A stretch of DNA of 10,739 nucleotides, taken from assembly GCA_041170585.1 (NCBI GenBank), contig JBEDNN010000041.1, forward strand, positions 1 to 10,739, given 5' to 3'. A program made the position numbers and the translations under genes. Positions within the stretch are counted from its first letter, which is position 1. The number at the start of each line of letters is the position of its first letter. The notes below the pieces were generated by a model, which made no database searches, had not been told where the DNA came from, and was given only the letters and a program-made list of their open reading frames with translations. Of this stretch, positions 1 through 5,670 are shown piece after piece. The stretch is from JBDLSY01 sp041170585. GTDB lineage: Bacteria > Pseudomonadota > Gammaproteobacteria > Burkholderiales > Burkholderiaceae_C.

Positions 1-11
1 TTTAAATATTA

Positions 12-119
12 GGTATTGCTACTTAAAAATAGTTATTGTGTTTTTTATCTTACGCAAGCTTTATTTTGCTAAGAAAATTTTAGAAATATATACTTTAACC
101 ATATTAAAGTAGCAATGCC
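12..119. mobile_element. IS1-type MITE, family B (108 bp, perfect 8-bp TSD)
   Basis: A 108-bp non-coding element with terminal inverted repeats: the left end begins GGTATTGCTACTT and the right end, read inward on the other strand, begins GGCATTGCTACTT (one mismatch in 13, with weaker similarity further in). It is flanked by a perfect 8-bp direct repeat AAATATTA at 4-11 and 120-127, as expected for a target-site duplication. Ends starting GG and an 8-9 bp duplication suit the IS1 family; IS1595-type elements also make 8-bp duplications and cannot be excluded. It has no ORF, so it is non-autonomous. It lies just downstream of tolR, where tolA would be expected. The same right end plus its AAATATT flank recurs at 7529-7550. 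The structure is seen directly; the family assignment is inferred. Confidence 0.8.
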
Positions 120-169
120 AAATATTAATTACAATACATTAAATTACAGTGCATCAACATTAATTAATT

Positions 170-601
170 TTACGTTTTTGGTGCAACTGATAAGCCAACA
201 CGCTGAATACCAGCTTGTTTTAAAGTGTCCATTACCGTTAAAACATGGTTATACAAAACATTTTTATCGGCAGAGATAACAACTGGACGATTTTCACCCG
301 ACTGCATTCTACTCAATGCCAAACTTGAGACATTGTCTATAGTCGTGGGCTGCTCTAAAAAACGACTAAGATCACGGTCTATTAACTGTAATTGTCCGTT
401 TGATTGAATCACTATTTCAATAGCGATAGAAGGGTTGCCGCTGACTTGACTAACTTGTGGTAAATCAACTGTACTAGTGGGTGACGTTAAGGGGCTAGTC
501 ACCATAAAAATAATCAATAAGACGAGCATAACATCAATATAAGGAACTACATTAATGTGGCTATTTAAGCGGCGTGGACGGTTTGGACGGCGTTCAGACA
601 T
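170..601 (-). CDS. tolR: Tol-Pal system protein TolR (ExbD/TolR family)
   Basis: TolR is an inner-membrane protein that, with TolQ, forms the proton-driven motor energising TolA and the Tol-Pal system for outer-membrane constriction and integrity. The 143-residue product has a basic cytoplasmic N-terminus (residues 1-15), one membrane helix at about 18-38 containing the motif VVPYIDVMLVLLIIFM with the proton-carrying Asp at D23 (same position as in E. coli TolR), then a periplasmic domain ending RVGLSVAP. Length is normal for the family (about 140). The ATG is preceded by AGG six bases upstream. It follows tolQ by 32 bp in the same direction, so the two are probably cotranscribed. ExbD is the alternative, but the ybgC-tolQ context and the sequence favour TolR. 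Confidence 0.95.
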   Translation of the reverse strand: MSERRPNRPRRLNSHINVVPYIDVMLVLLIIFMVTSPLTSPTSTVDLPQVSQVSGNPSIAIEIVIQSNGQLQLIDRDLSRFLEQPTTIDNVSSLALSRMQSGENRPVVISADKNVLYNHVLTVMDTLKQAGIQRVGLSVAPKT

Positions 602-633
602 AATACCTAACTTTATATTAATATTAATAGTAT

Positions 634-1317
634 TTAACGTGATTGACGTTGCAAAATATTTAAAAACTCATCAACAAATGTGTCAAAACGGCCTGCCATA
701 GTATCGACTTCAGCAGCATAACGATTATAAGCAACCGTTGCTGGAATGGCAGCAAATAATCCAATCGCTGTCGCAACCAGTGCTTCAGCAATACCTGGTG
801 CAACATTAGCCAAGGTGCTTTGTTGCACATTGACTAAGCCACGAAAACTATTCATAATGCCCCAAACTGTTCCAAATAAACCGATATAGGGCGAAACACT
901 ACCGACACTTGCTAAAAAAGGCAAACCTTTGTCTAAGTTAGCCATCTCACGACCATGGCCTGCTTGCATGGCACGCCTTGCCACATCTAGCCATAAAGCA
1001 GGGTCATCTGGGCGACTCTGACGACTTTTTAGATAGGCTTGCATACCTGCCTCAAAAAGACGTGCTAACGGGCTGGATATACTCTTTTTAAGCCCTCTAT
1101 CTTGCTGTACAGTTTGATATAAAGCGTATAAATCGGTGCCAGACCAAAAAGTCTTTTCAAACAAATCATTTTTAATGCGTGCATTTTTCAGTTGTAACCA
1201 TTTTTGAATAATAGTCACCCAACTCCACATGGATAGGCCTAACAATAAAAGCATCACAATTTGAACCAAGACACTGGCTTGAAGCACTAAATGAATAATT
1301 GATAAGTCTGTTTTCAT
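634..1317 (-). CDS. tolQ: Tol-Pal system proton channel TolQ (MotA/TolQ/ExbB family)
   Basis: TolQ forms the multimeric inner-membrane channel of the Tol-Pal motor together with TolR. From the ATG at 1317 the product has 227 residues (E. coli 230). It has three membrane helices at about 16-38, 135-157 and 170-192, and the family core SPYIGLFGTVWGIM (about 142-155) followed by APGIAEALVATAIGLFAAIPA (about 173-193). The pore-lining threonines correspond to T150 and T183. The frame stays open upstream to a TTG at 1341, but alignment with E. coli TolQ (start directly before D-L-S-I-I-x-L-V-L-Q-A-S) supports the ATG at 1317. Neither start has a clear Shine-Dalgarno. It lies upstream of tolR and downstream of ybgC, in the usual tol order, but is separated from ybgC by 176 bp holding a degraded transposon relic. 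Confidence 0.95.
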   Translation of the reverse strand: MKTDLSIIHLVLQASVLVQIVMLLLLGLSMWSWVTIIQKWLQLKNARIKNDLFEKTFWSGTDLYALYQTVQQDRGLKKSISSPLARLFEAGMQAYLKSRQSRPDDPALWLDVARRAMQAGHGREMANLDKGLPFLASVGSVSPYIGLFGTVWGIMNSFRGLVNVQQSTLANVAPGIAEALVATAIGLFAAIPATVAYNRYAAEVDTMAGRFDTFVDEFLNILQRQSR

Positions 1318-1352
1318 AAAATATGATAGGGTACTGAACAACTTTAGAACAA

Positions 1353-1453
1353 GGTATTGTTAAAATTAAACTGATAAAAATTGACAAAAACCGATAAAAA
1401 CCGATAAAAATTAAGTTACTTATAAAAATAACCTATTAAAATTTAACATTGTC
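1353..1453. mobile_element. Degraded IS1-type MITE relic, family A, between ybgC and tolQ
   Basis: The left end at 1353 reads GGTATTGTTAAAAT, then ACTGATAAAA at 1369-1378, closely matching the left end of the IS remnant at 7138 (GGTAATGTTAAAAT, ACTGATAAAA at the same offset). The right end reads AATTTAACATTGTC, compared with AATTTAACATTACC in the family A copy at 9308-9421. The ends therefore share an inverted TGTTAAA core. Inside, a 10-bp unit ending in GATAAAAA or GACAAAAA is repeated four times (1371-1410), apparently expanded from the element's own end sequence. Flanking 8-mers TAGAACAA and TAAAGTAA agree at only five positions, so any target duplication has decayed. No coding capacity. 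Confidence 0.5.
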
Positions 1454-1493
1454 TAAAGTAATTATTACAAGCATAAGCTGCTATAAGGCGTGT

Positions 1494-2000
1494 TTACTTA
1501 ATAGGCAATAAAGGGTGTAGGGCATCGTAAACCAAAGCGGGCATTCTTATTGGCTGACTACTGCTTGAATCAATAAACACTAAGCGAATACTACAATCTG
1601 CAATTAAAATGTCTTCGCCATTTTTATGACGCATTGCTTTTTGACGCATAGTGCAGCTCACATTTTCAAGCGACTCAATTACAGTATGTATAATCAACTC
1701 ATCGTCTAAAAAAGAGGGTGAAGCATAACGAATTTGTAAACTTTGTACCACAAATACACCGCCTGTTGCCAGTTTCATTGCGTGTTGTTCAATATTAAAA
1801 TGACGCAACCATTCAGTTCTAGCGCGTTCAAAAAAGTGAAGGTATTTAGCGTGATACACAATTCCACCTGCATCTGTATCTTCCCAATAAATACGCACAG
1901 TACTTTGAAAGACTGCATTTGCGGTCAGTGTATGCGTATCATTGGGTACAGTTGCAGATTCATTTGTACCATTAACAGTAGAGATTAGAGTAGTATTCAT
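1494..2000 (-). CDS. ybgC: YbgC acyl-CoA thioesterase (hotdog fold, tol cluster)
   Basis: YbgC is a cytoplasmic hotdog-fold (4HBT) acyl-CoA thioesterase encoded at the head of most proteobacterial tol-pal clusters. From the ATG at 2000 the product has 168 residues. The signature YWEDTDAGGIVYHAKYL lies at 38-54, with the catalytic Asp at D43 (E. coli D18), followed by FFERARTEWLRH. The frame extends upstream to a TTG at 2039, but the ATG at 2000 is preceded by AGGA about seven bases away, and the extra N-terminal residues would be encoded by a tandem repeat. Even so, about 25 residues precede the domain that are absent from E. coli YbgC; they are Thr/Asn-rich and of unknown purpose. The tolQ gene downstream is 176 bp away instead of near-abutting. 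Confidence 0.93.
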   Translation of the reverse strand: MNTTLISTVNGTNESATVPNDTHTLTANAVFQSTVRIYWEDTDAGGIVYHAKYLHFFERARTEWLRHFNIEQHAMKLATGGVFVVQSLQIRYASPSFLDDELIIHTVIESLENVSCTMRQKAMRHKNGEDILIADCSIRLVFIDSSSSQPIRMPALVYDALHPLLPIK

Positions 2001-2021
2001 TATTATTCCTATCCGTTTTTT

Positions 2022-2055
2022 AAAAACAATAAAAAGCAATAAAAAGCAATAAAAA
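2022..2055. repeat. 10-bp tandem repeat upstream of ybgC
   Basis: Units AAAAAGCAAT at 2031-2040 and 2041-2050 are identical, preceded by a degenerate AAAAACAAT at 2022-2030 and followed by AAAAATTTT. The array lies in the presumed leader or promoter region of ybgC (minus strand), just upstream of its Shine-Dalgarno. The rest of the 163-bp gap to 2163 is AT-rich with no clear element. Confidence 0.7.
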
Positions 2056-2163
2056 TTTTAAATTTATAACATTTTAGATGTTTATGCATGACATCAAAAA
2101 ATTTTAAGTATTATTTATCCTACAGTGGCTGAAGTAAAATAACTCAATCATTATTTTTGCATT

Positions 2164-2646
2164 TTAAAACCATTTCGTTACATATTGTGCCAATATCAAA
2201 ACAGCGGTATAGCGAGTTAATTTACCAGCAGCTTGCCATAATAAGCAAGGTAGCCAAGGCAGTTTAAGCCATCCTGCTAACAAGGTCAATGGGTCGCCTA
2301 TTATAGGTATAAAGCTAAAAAACAACATTTTTGCCCCCATTTTCTCCAACCAGCGTAATGTATTGGGCGACTGTACTACAAATTTTGTATGGGCTGCCAT
2401 TTTTTGTGCAGTAAACGCTACATAGTAATTAATCATACCACCTAAAGTATTACCAAGCGTTGCTAATACAAGTGTCAAAGTAACTTTATCAGGATTAACA
2501 TTGATATAAGACAACACCATCACTTCGCTACCTAGGGGCAGTATTGTAGCAGCAGCCATACACCACAAAAATAAAATGGGTAAAGCGTATTCGGGTAAAG
2601 ATAAAAAATTTGTAATCTGTTCAATCATTACGTTAAACCAAGACAT
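2164..2646 (-). CDS. yqaA: YqaA-family (DedA/VTT-like) inner-membrane protein
   Basis: A 160-residue polytopic membrane protein resembling E. coli YqaA, a small relative of the DedA/SNARE-associated (VTT) superfamily whose members act in lipid translocation or membrane homeostasis; the exact role of YqaA is not established. Family marks seen: ATILPLGSEVMVL (about 33-45; YqaA has ATLLPGNSEV), ATLGNTLGGMINYYV (about 62-76), FSFIPIIGDPLTLLAGWLKLPW (about 110-131) containing the conserved P-x-x-G-D before the re-entrant helix, and a C-terminal GKLTRYTAV helix. Length is close to E. coli YqaA (about 142). It sits alone between ybgC and tRNA-Cys in the same direction. Start chosen at the first ATG; the Shine-Dalgarno is weak. 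Confidence 0.85.
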   Translation of the reverse strand: MSWFNVMIEQITNFLSLPEYALPILFLWCMAAATILPLGSEVMVLSYINVNPDKVTLTLVLATLGNTLGGMINYYVAFTAQKMAAHTKFVVQSPNTLRWLEKMGAKMLFFSFIPIIGDPLTLLAGWLKLPWLPCLLWQAAGKLTRYTAVLILAQYVTKWF

Positions 2647-2710
2647 AACAAGCTTTCATAAAACGCCGCATTTATATCAAATAAACAATATTAAATAATA
2701 CGTATTGCAC

Positions 2711-2742
2711 AAAAGAAAAAACCAACCTTACTAAGGTTGGTT
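2711..2742 (-). terminator. Rho-independent terminator of the tRNA-Gly/tRNA-Cys unit
   Basis: Read on the minus strand: a perfect 10-bp stem AACCAACCTT / AAGGTTGGTT (2733-2742 with 2720-2729) around a 3-base loop, running directly into a T-rich tract (complement of 2711-2720). It starts 12 bases after the end of tRNA-Cys, so it closes this transcription unit before the yqaA gene. Confidence 0.92.
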
Positions 2743-2753
2743 ACTATACATTG

Positions 2754-2824
2754 AGGCGAAGGCCGGAATCGAACCGGCGTAGACGGCTTTGCAGGCCGCT
2801 GCATAACCATTTTGCTACTTCGCC
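2754..2824 (-). tRNA. tRNA-Cys (anticodon GCA)
   Basis: A full cloverleaf folds on the minus strand: acceptor GGCGAAG / CTTCGCC, 3-bp D stem, anticodon stem GCGGC / GCCGT with loop CTGCAAA (anticodon GCA), and T arm CCGG-TTCGATT-CCGG. The discriminator is U73, the identity base of tRNA-Cys. The three bases after the discriminator read CAA, so the CCA tail is not encoded and must be added by nucleotidyltransferase, unlike the two other tRNAs here. It lies 31 bp downstream of tRNA-Gly and upstream of a strong terminator, mirroring the glyW-cysT order of enterobacteria. Confidence 0.97.
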
Positions 2825-2855
2825 ACTTATTTTTGATTATTAAGTATAACTTATT

Positions 2856-2931
2856 TGGAGCGGGAGACGAGGTTCGAACTCGCGACCTCCACCTTGGCAA
2901 GGTGGCGCTCTACCAGCTGAGCTACTCCCGC
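2856..2931 (-). tRNA. tRNA-Gly (anticodon GCC)
   Basis: A 76-nt cloverleaf on the minus strand including encoded CCA: acceptor GCGGGAG / CTCCCGC, D arm GCTC..GAGC, anticodon stem CCACC / GGTGG with loop TTGCCAA (anticodon GCC), T arm CGAG-TTCGAAC-CTCG, discriminator U73. It is first in a two-tRNA unit with tRNA-Cys, served by the consensus promoter at 2944-2972. Confidence 0.98.
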
Positions 2932-2943
2932 ATTGAATGAATA

Positions 2944-2972
2944 ATTATAGTCTTAAAAACGATCAGTGTCAA
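2944..2972 (-). promoter_or_regulatory. Consensus sigma70 promoter of the tRNA-Gly/tRNA-Cys unit
   Basis: On the minus strand, TTGACA (2972-2967), a 17-bp spacer, then TATAAT (2949-2944): a perfect match to the sigma70 consensus in both boxes and spacing. The -10 box ends 12 bases before the tRNA-Gly 5' end, so the precursor would have a leader of only about 5-6 nt. The spacer contains GATC but no extended -10 TG. Confidence 0.9.
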
Positions 2973-3006
2973 GATAATATTAAACAAATTACAGTGATTG
3001 AGTACA

Positions 3007-3729
3007 TTAACACATCACAGCATTAGTAAATATCTCTTGTACGTCATCTAAATCCTCTAATGTGTCTATTAGCTTTTGCATTTTAATTGCATTATCACCT
3101 ACCAACTGAACAGGTATTAAAGCTTTCATGACAACTTCAGCTATTTCAGGAATTAATCCTGCTATCGCTAAACTTTCTTTTACCATTGAAAAATTAGATG
3201 CTGGACATAGTACTTCTATGATACCTTCATCACCTACTATGATGTCATCGGCACCCGCACTCAAAGCTGCGTCCATTACAATTTCTTCATTAACTGTTGG
3301 TGTAAAAAAGAACTGCCCACAATGCTTAAACATAAATACGACGCTGCCATCAGTCCCTAAACTCCCACCGTGTTTAGACAAAGCATGGCGTATTTCGGCG
3401 ACTGTACGTGTTTTGTTATCAGTCATACAGTCAATAATTAATGCTGCACCACCAACGCCATAGCCTTCATAGCGAATTTCAAGGTAATCAACGCCTTCCA
3501 TCGTACCAGCCCCACGGTCCACAGCACGTTTAATGTTGTCATTGGGCATATTTGATTCTTTGGCTTTATCAACTGCTATACGCAAACGGGGATTTGTAGC
3601 AATATCGCCACCACCTATCTTAGCGGCTACAGTAATTTCACGGATAATTCGTGTCCAAATTTTGCCACGCTTTTCATCTTGCCGCCCTTTACGGTGCTGG
3701 ATATTAGCCCATGCCGAATGCCCTGCCAT
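3007..3729 (-). CDS. yebC: YebC/PmpR-TACO1 family protein
   Basis: A 240-residue member of the YebC/TACO1 family (E. coli YebC 246). These are three-domain cytoplasmic proteins, first annotated as DNA-binding regulators and more recently linked to translation of difficult sequences such as proline stretches. The hallmark start MAGHSAWANIQHRKGRQDEK is present, followed by GKIWTRIIREITVAAKIGGGD, NPRLRIAVDKA, NDNIKRAVDRG, RYEGYGVGG and SLGTDGSVVFMF; the C-terminus has LIDTLEDLDDVQEIFTN. The ATG is preceded by AAGGA about seven bases upstream. In many gammaproteobacteria yebC precedes ruvC; here it is followed by the promoter of the tRNA-Gly unit, so it appears monocistronic. A terminator after tRNA-Lys (3783-3824) separates it from upstream transcription. 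Confidence 0.96.
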   Translation of the reverse strand: MAGHSAWANIQHRKGRQDEKRGKIWTRIIREITVAAKIGGGDIATNPRLRIAVDKAKESNMPNDNIKRAVDRGAGTMEGVDYLEIRYEGYGVGGAALIIDCMTDNKTRTVAEIRHALSKHGGSLGTDGSVVFMFKHCGQFFFTPTVNEEIVMDAALSAGADDIIVGDEGIIEVLCPASNFSMVKESLAIAGLIPEIAEVVMKALIPVQLVGDNAIKMQKLIDTLEDLDDVQEIFTNAVMC

Positions 3730-3758
3730 ATCAGTTTCCTTTAATTTATATATTTGAT

Positions 3759-3791
3759 ACTTTCAAAAAAATTTGCACTTTCAAAAAAAAA
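3759..3791. repeat. Direct duplication ACTTTCAAAAAAA
   Basis: ACTTTCAAAAAAA occurs at 3759-3771 and again from 3777, the second copy running into the A-tract that forms the T-tail of the tRNA-Lys terminator. The duplication lies in the upstream region of yebC (minus strand). Confidence 0.6.
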
Positions 3792-3824
3792 CCCCTCTAC
3801 GCTTTAACTTTCGTAGAGGGGTTT
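3783..3824 (-). terminator. Rho-independent terminator of tRNA-Lys
   Basis: Read on the minus strand: a 13-bp perfect stem AAACCCCTCTACG (3824-3812) / CGTAGAGGGGTTT (3801-3789) with a 10-base loop, followed by a run of nine Ts (complement of 3791-3783). It begins 7 bases after the encoded CCA of tRNA-Lys. Confidence 0.94.
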
Positions 3825-3830
3825 AATTTT

Positions 3831-3906
3831 TGGTAGGCCGTGCGTGACTCGAACACGCGACCAACGGATTAAAAGTCCGCTGCTCTACCAACTGAGCTAA
3901 CGACCC
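3831..3906 (-). tRNA. tRNA-Lys (anticodon TTT)
   Basis: A 76-nt cloverleaf on the minus strand with encoded CCA: D arm GCTC..GAGC, anticodon stem GCGGA / TCCGT with loop CTTTTAA (anticodon UUU), T arm GCGTG-TTCGAGT-CACGC, discriminator A73. The acceptor stem GGGTCGT / ACGGCCT has two G-U wobbles, including at the terminal 1-72 pair, where E. coli tRNA-Lys has G-C. It is a single-gene unit with its own promoter and terminator. Confidence 0.97.
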
Positions 3907-3922
3907 AAAAATATAAGTTACT

Positions 3923-3951
3923 ATTGTTGCACTAATAGGTGTTTTTGTCAA
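3923..3951 (-). promoter_or_regulatory. Sigma70 promoter of tRNA-Lys
   Basis: On the minus strand, a perfect -35 TTGACA (3951-3946), a 17-bp spacer, and a -10 AACAAT (3928-3923; four of six consensus bases). The -10 ends 16 bases before the tRNA 5' end. The -35 box overlaps one copy of the 11-bp tandem repeat at 3948-3969. Confidence 0.75.
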
Positions 3952-4121
3952 GAATAAATCAAGAATAAATATTATTGTCATCAATTCAATTAAACTTGAA
4001 TTAAACTTGAATTAAATTTTTTGACTTTTTATTTTTAAAAATGGGTAATACAATGTGTCTATAAGCAATTGAATAGGTATTATTGCTTAAGTTGCATAAA
4101 TATAACATAAATATAGCATAA
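3948..4121. repeat. Three short tandem duplications in the tRNA-Lys/gspL divergent intergenic region
   Basis: The 248-bp gap between divergent tRNA-Lys and gspL holds TCAAGAATAAA twice (3948-3958, 3959-3969), AAACTTGAATT twice (3992-4013, plus a partial third AAA), and CATAAATATAR twice plus a partial copy (4095-4121). All have an 11-bp unit. An 8-bp inverted repeat TAAGCAAT / ATTGCTTA (4062-4069, 4082-4089) lies in the presumed gspL leader. A TTGACT at 4021 could be a gspL -35, but no -10 box lies at a good distance. Nothing else is recognisable here. Confidence 0.75.
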
Positions 4122-4154
4122 AACCTTGAAATAATACTTAATAATAGCTGATTT

Positions 4155-5189
4155 ATGTCCGAACTCATCATTTTACCTCCTTTGACTAACCGTTGGTATA
4201 CCGACCCGCTGGCAAAACTACTTCAACCTAATACTGATGTATTAGTATTGTGCGCTAATGCCAATATTCATATCGCCTTTAGTCAAGCACTACAGCAATA
4301 CCCTAAGGCGAATTTAGCTCTACACCCGATTGATGCACCTTTGTACACCATTACTTTACCGCCATTGCCTGCTAATCGGCGTGATACTGCTTTGCGTGCA
4401 AAACTAGAGGACACGGTATTAATAGATATTTATCAGTTACAACTGGCTATAAAGCCTTTAGGTAAGCATCAATTTTCTGTTGCAACAGCGGCTAAATCAA
4501 CTTTGGCAAACATTGCTACTTATTTTAAAGATGCTCAACAGCCAGAACGTGTGATTGTTCCTTTAACAGCCTGTTTATTAAATTTTGGCGAATATATTTT
4601 AGAAGATTTTTTACTATGGCACGATGAAACAGGGGCAGGCGTAACCCCTACACAAACAGATACTACCGCAGCTATTTTAACGGCTCAAATGTTGCGCCGT
4701 AATGAAACAATTGCATTTACCAGTACACGTCATCAAGGAAACCGTTGGCACTATTGGCGCGTGACTATTTTCTTAATTAGTTTGTGTTGTTTAGTGTTGT
4801 TGATAAATTTAGGCTTAACTCGGCGTAATGGCTTAATACAAACACAACAAATTGAGACTGAAATAGCCCGTTTATTTAAAGAAGCTTTACCCAATACACC
4901 ATTAAGCAGTCAGCCAGTAGCTCAGTTAGAACAAGCTTTAGGTTTACAAACCACTAACAGTAAAGACGTAGTGATTAATAGTGATACACCTTCAACATTG
5001 TTACAAGCGATGTCATACTTGCCCAGTGATTGGCCTAGTGGTGCGGTGACCAAATTATCATGGCAAGCATCTCGTTTAAGTATTACTTTAAATTTAGCTA
5101 TTATGAAAGATTCAGGCATTGATGAATTACAAATAAATAGTTTATCAGAGCGTCTTGCTGATAAAAATATTAATTTTATATTGGAGTAA
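4155..5189 (+). CDS. gspL: Type II secretion system inner-membrane platform protein GspL
   Basis: GspL links the cytoplasmic GspE ATPase to the periplasmic pseudopilus assembly in the type II secretion inner-membrane platform and pairs with GspM. The 344-residue product has a divergent cytoplasmic actin-like part with the family motif LPPLPANRRDTALRAKLEDT (about 68-87; GspL proteins typically have LPPLP...ALEDQL), one membrane helix at about 202-222, and a small periplasmic region (about 224-344) with SYLPSDWPSGAVTKLSWQ, compatible with the GspL ferredoxin-like domain. It is somewhat shorter than the usual 380-400 residues. No Shine-Dalgarno is evident; the start is the first ATG. gspM follows after 2 bp. 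The assignment rests on architecture, one motif and the gspM neighbour. Confidence 0.82.
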   Translation: MSELIILPPLTNRWYTDPLAKLLQPNTDVLVLCANANIHIAFSQALQQYPKANLALHPIDAPLYTITLPPLPANRRDTALRAKLEDTVLIDIYQLQLAIKPLGKHQFSVATAAKSTLANIATYFKDAQQPERVIVPLTACLLNFGEYILEDFLLWHDETGAGVTPTQTDTTAAILTAQMLRRNETIAFTSTRHQGNRWHYWRVTIFLISLCCLVLLINLGLTRRNGLIQTQQIETEIARLFKEALPNTPLSSQPVAQLEQALGLQTTNSKDVVINSDTPSTLLQAMSYLPSDWPSGAVTKLSWQASRLSITLNLAIMKDSGIDELQINSLSERLADKNINFILE

Positions 5190-5191
5190 CT

Positions 5192-5665
5192 ATGAAATTG
5201 TTGGCCGTATTAAGTTATTTATGGAACAGCCGCGCACCGCGTGAGCGGTTATTTATAATAATTGCTTTGCTTGTAATTGTTTTAGGCAGTCTGTATTCAG
5301 GCTTTATTGACCCAGCATTAAGCGATTTAAAACGGTTTAAAACCAGTATTCCTTTAGCTCAAGCTACTTTAGCTCAAGTAAAAATATTGTCAGCACAAGT
5401 ACAGGCACAGCCTAAAAATGAAGCGGTATTATCAGGTGATATGTCTAACTTAGACGCTATACAAGCCAGTTTAAGTGCTGCTAATATTGAAGCCAAAGTC
5501 AGTGATACGCCGCCTTGGTTGATTACTATTCGCCGTGCCAGTGGTGAAGATTTATCAAATTGGTTACGCCAATACCCTGTTGAGTTAGTAGAATTTAAGC
5601 GAATCGGTCATCGTACTGATACTTACTGGCAAGGCGAAGTGACTTTAAGTTCGCAGTCTAACTAA
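5192..5665 (+). CDS. gspM: Type II secretion system protein GspM
   Basis: GspM is a bitopic inner-membrane protein that stabilises and dimerises with GspL. The 157-residue product has the typical layout: a short cytoplasmic segment with WNSRAPRERLFI (about 11-22; the family has W..L.PRER), a membrane helix at about 19-38, then a periplasmic coiled coil rich in Ala/Gln (about 40-80) and a C-terminal ferredoxin-like fold. The start codon is 2 bp after the gspL stop and preceded by GGAG, so translation is probably coupled. Only gspL and gspM are present: the next gene is photolyase, and upstream is a divergent tRNA-Lys. The pair must therefore work with gsp genes elsewhere, if it functions in T2SS. 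Confidence 0.83.
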   Translation: MKLLAVLSYLWNSRAPRERLFIIIALLVIVLGSLYSGFIDPALSDLKRFKTSIPLAQATLAQVKILSAQVQAQPKNEAVLSGDMSNLDAIQASLSAANIEAKVSDTPPWLITIRRASGEDLSNWLRQYPVELVEFKRIGHRTDTYWQGEVTLSSQSN

Positions 5666-5670
5666 TTAAT

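Noticed and set aside
1172..1387. A 71-codon minus-strand frame overlapping the tolQ start
   Set aside because: It overlaps tolQ in another frame and runs into a transposon relic; its translation resembles no known family.
2691..2900. A minus-strand frame across the tRNA-Cys/tRNA-Gly region
   Set aside because: It covers a tRNA, its spacer and a terminator; tRNA cloverleaves explain the sequence.
3128..3757. Two plus-strand frames opposite yebC
   Set aside because: They are antisense shadows of a well-conserved gene and have no family resemblance.
4072..4090. GGTATTATTGCTTAAG, resembling a family B transposon end
   Set aside because: It needs a 3-base shift to align with GGTATTGCTACTTAAA, and no partner end or target duplication was found; probably chance in AT-rich DNA.
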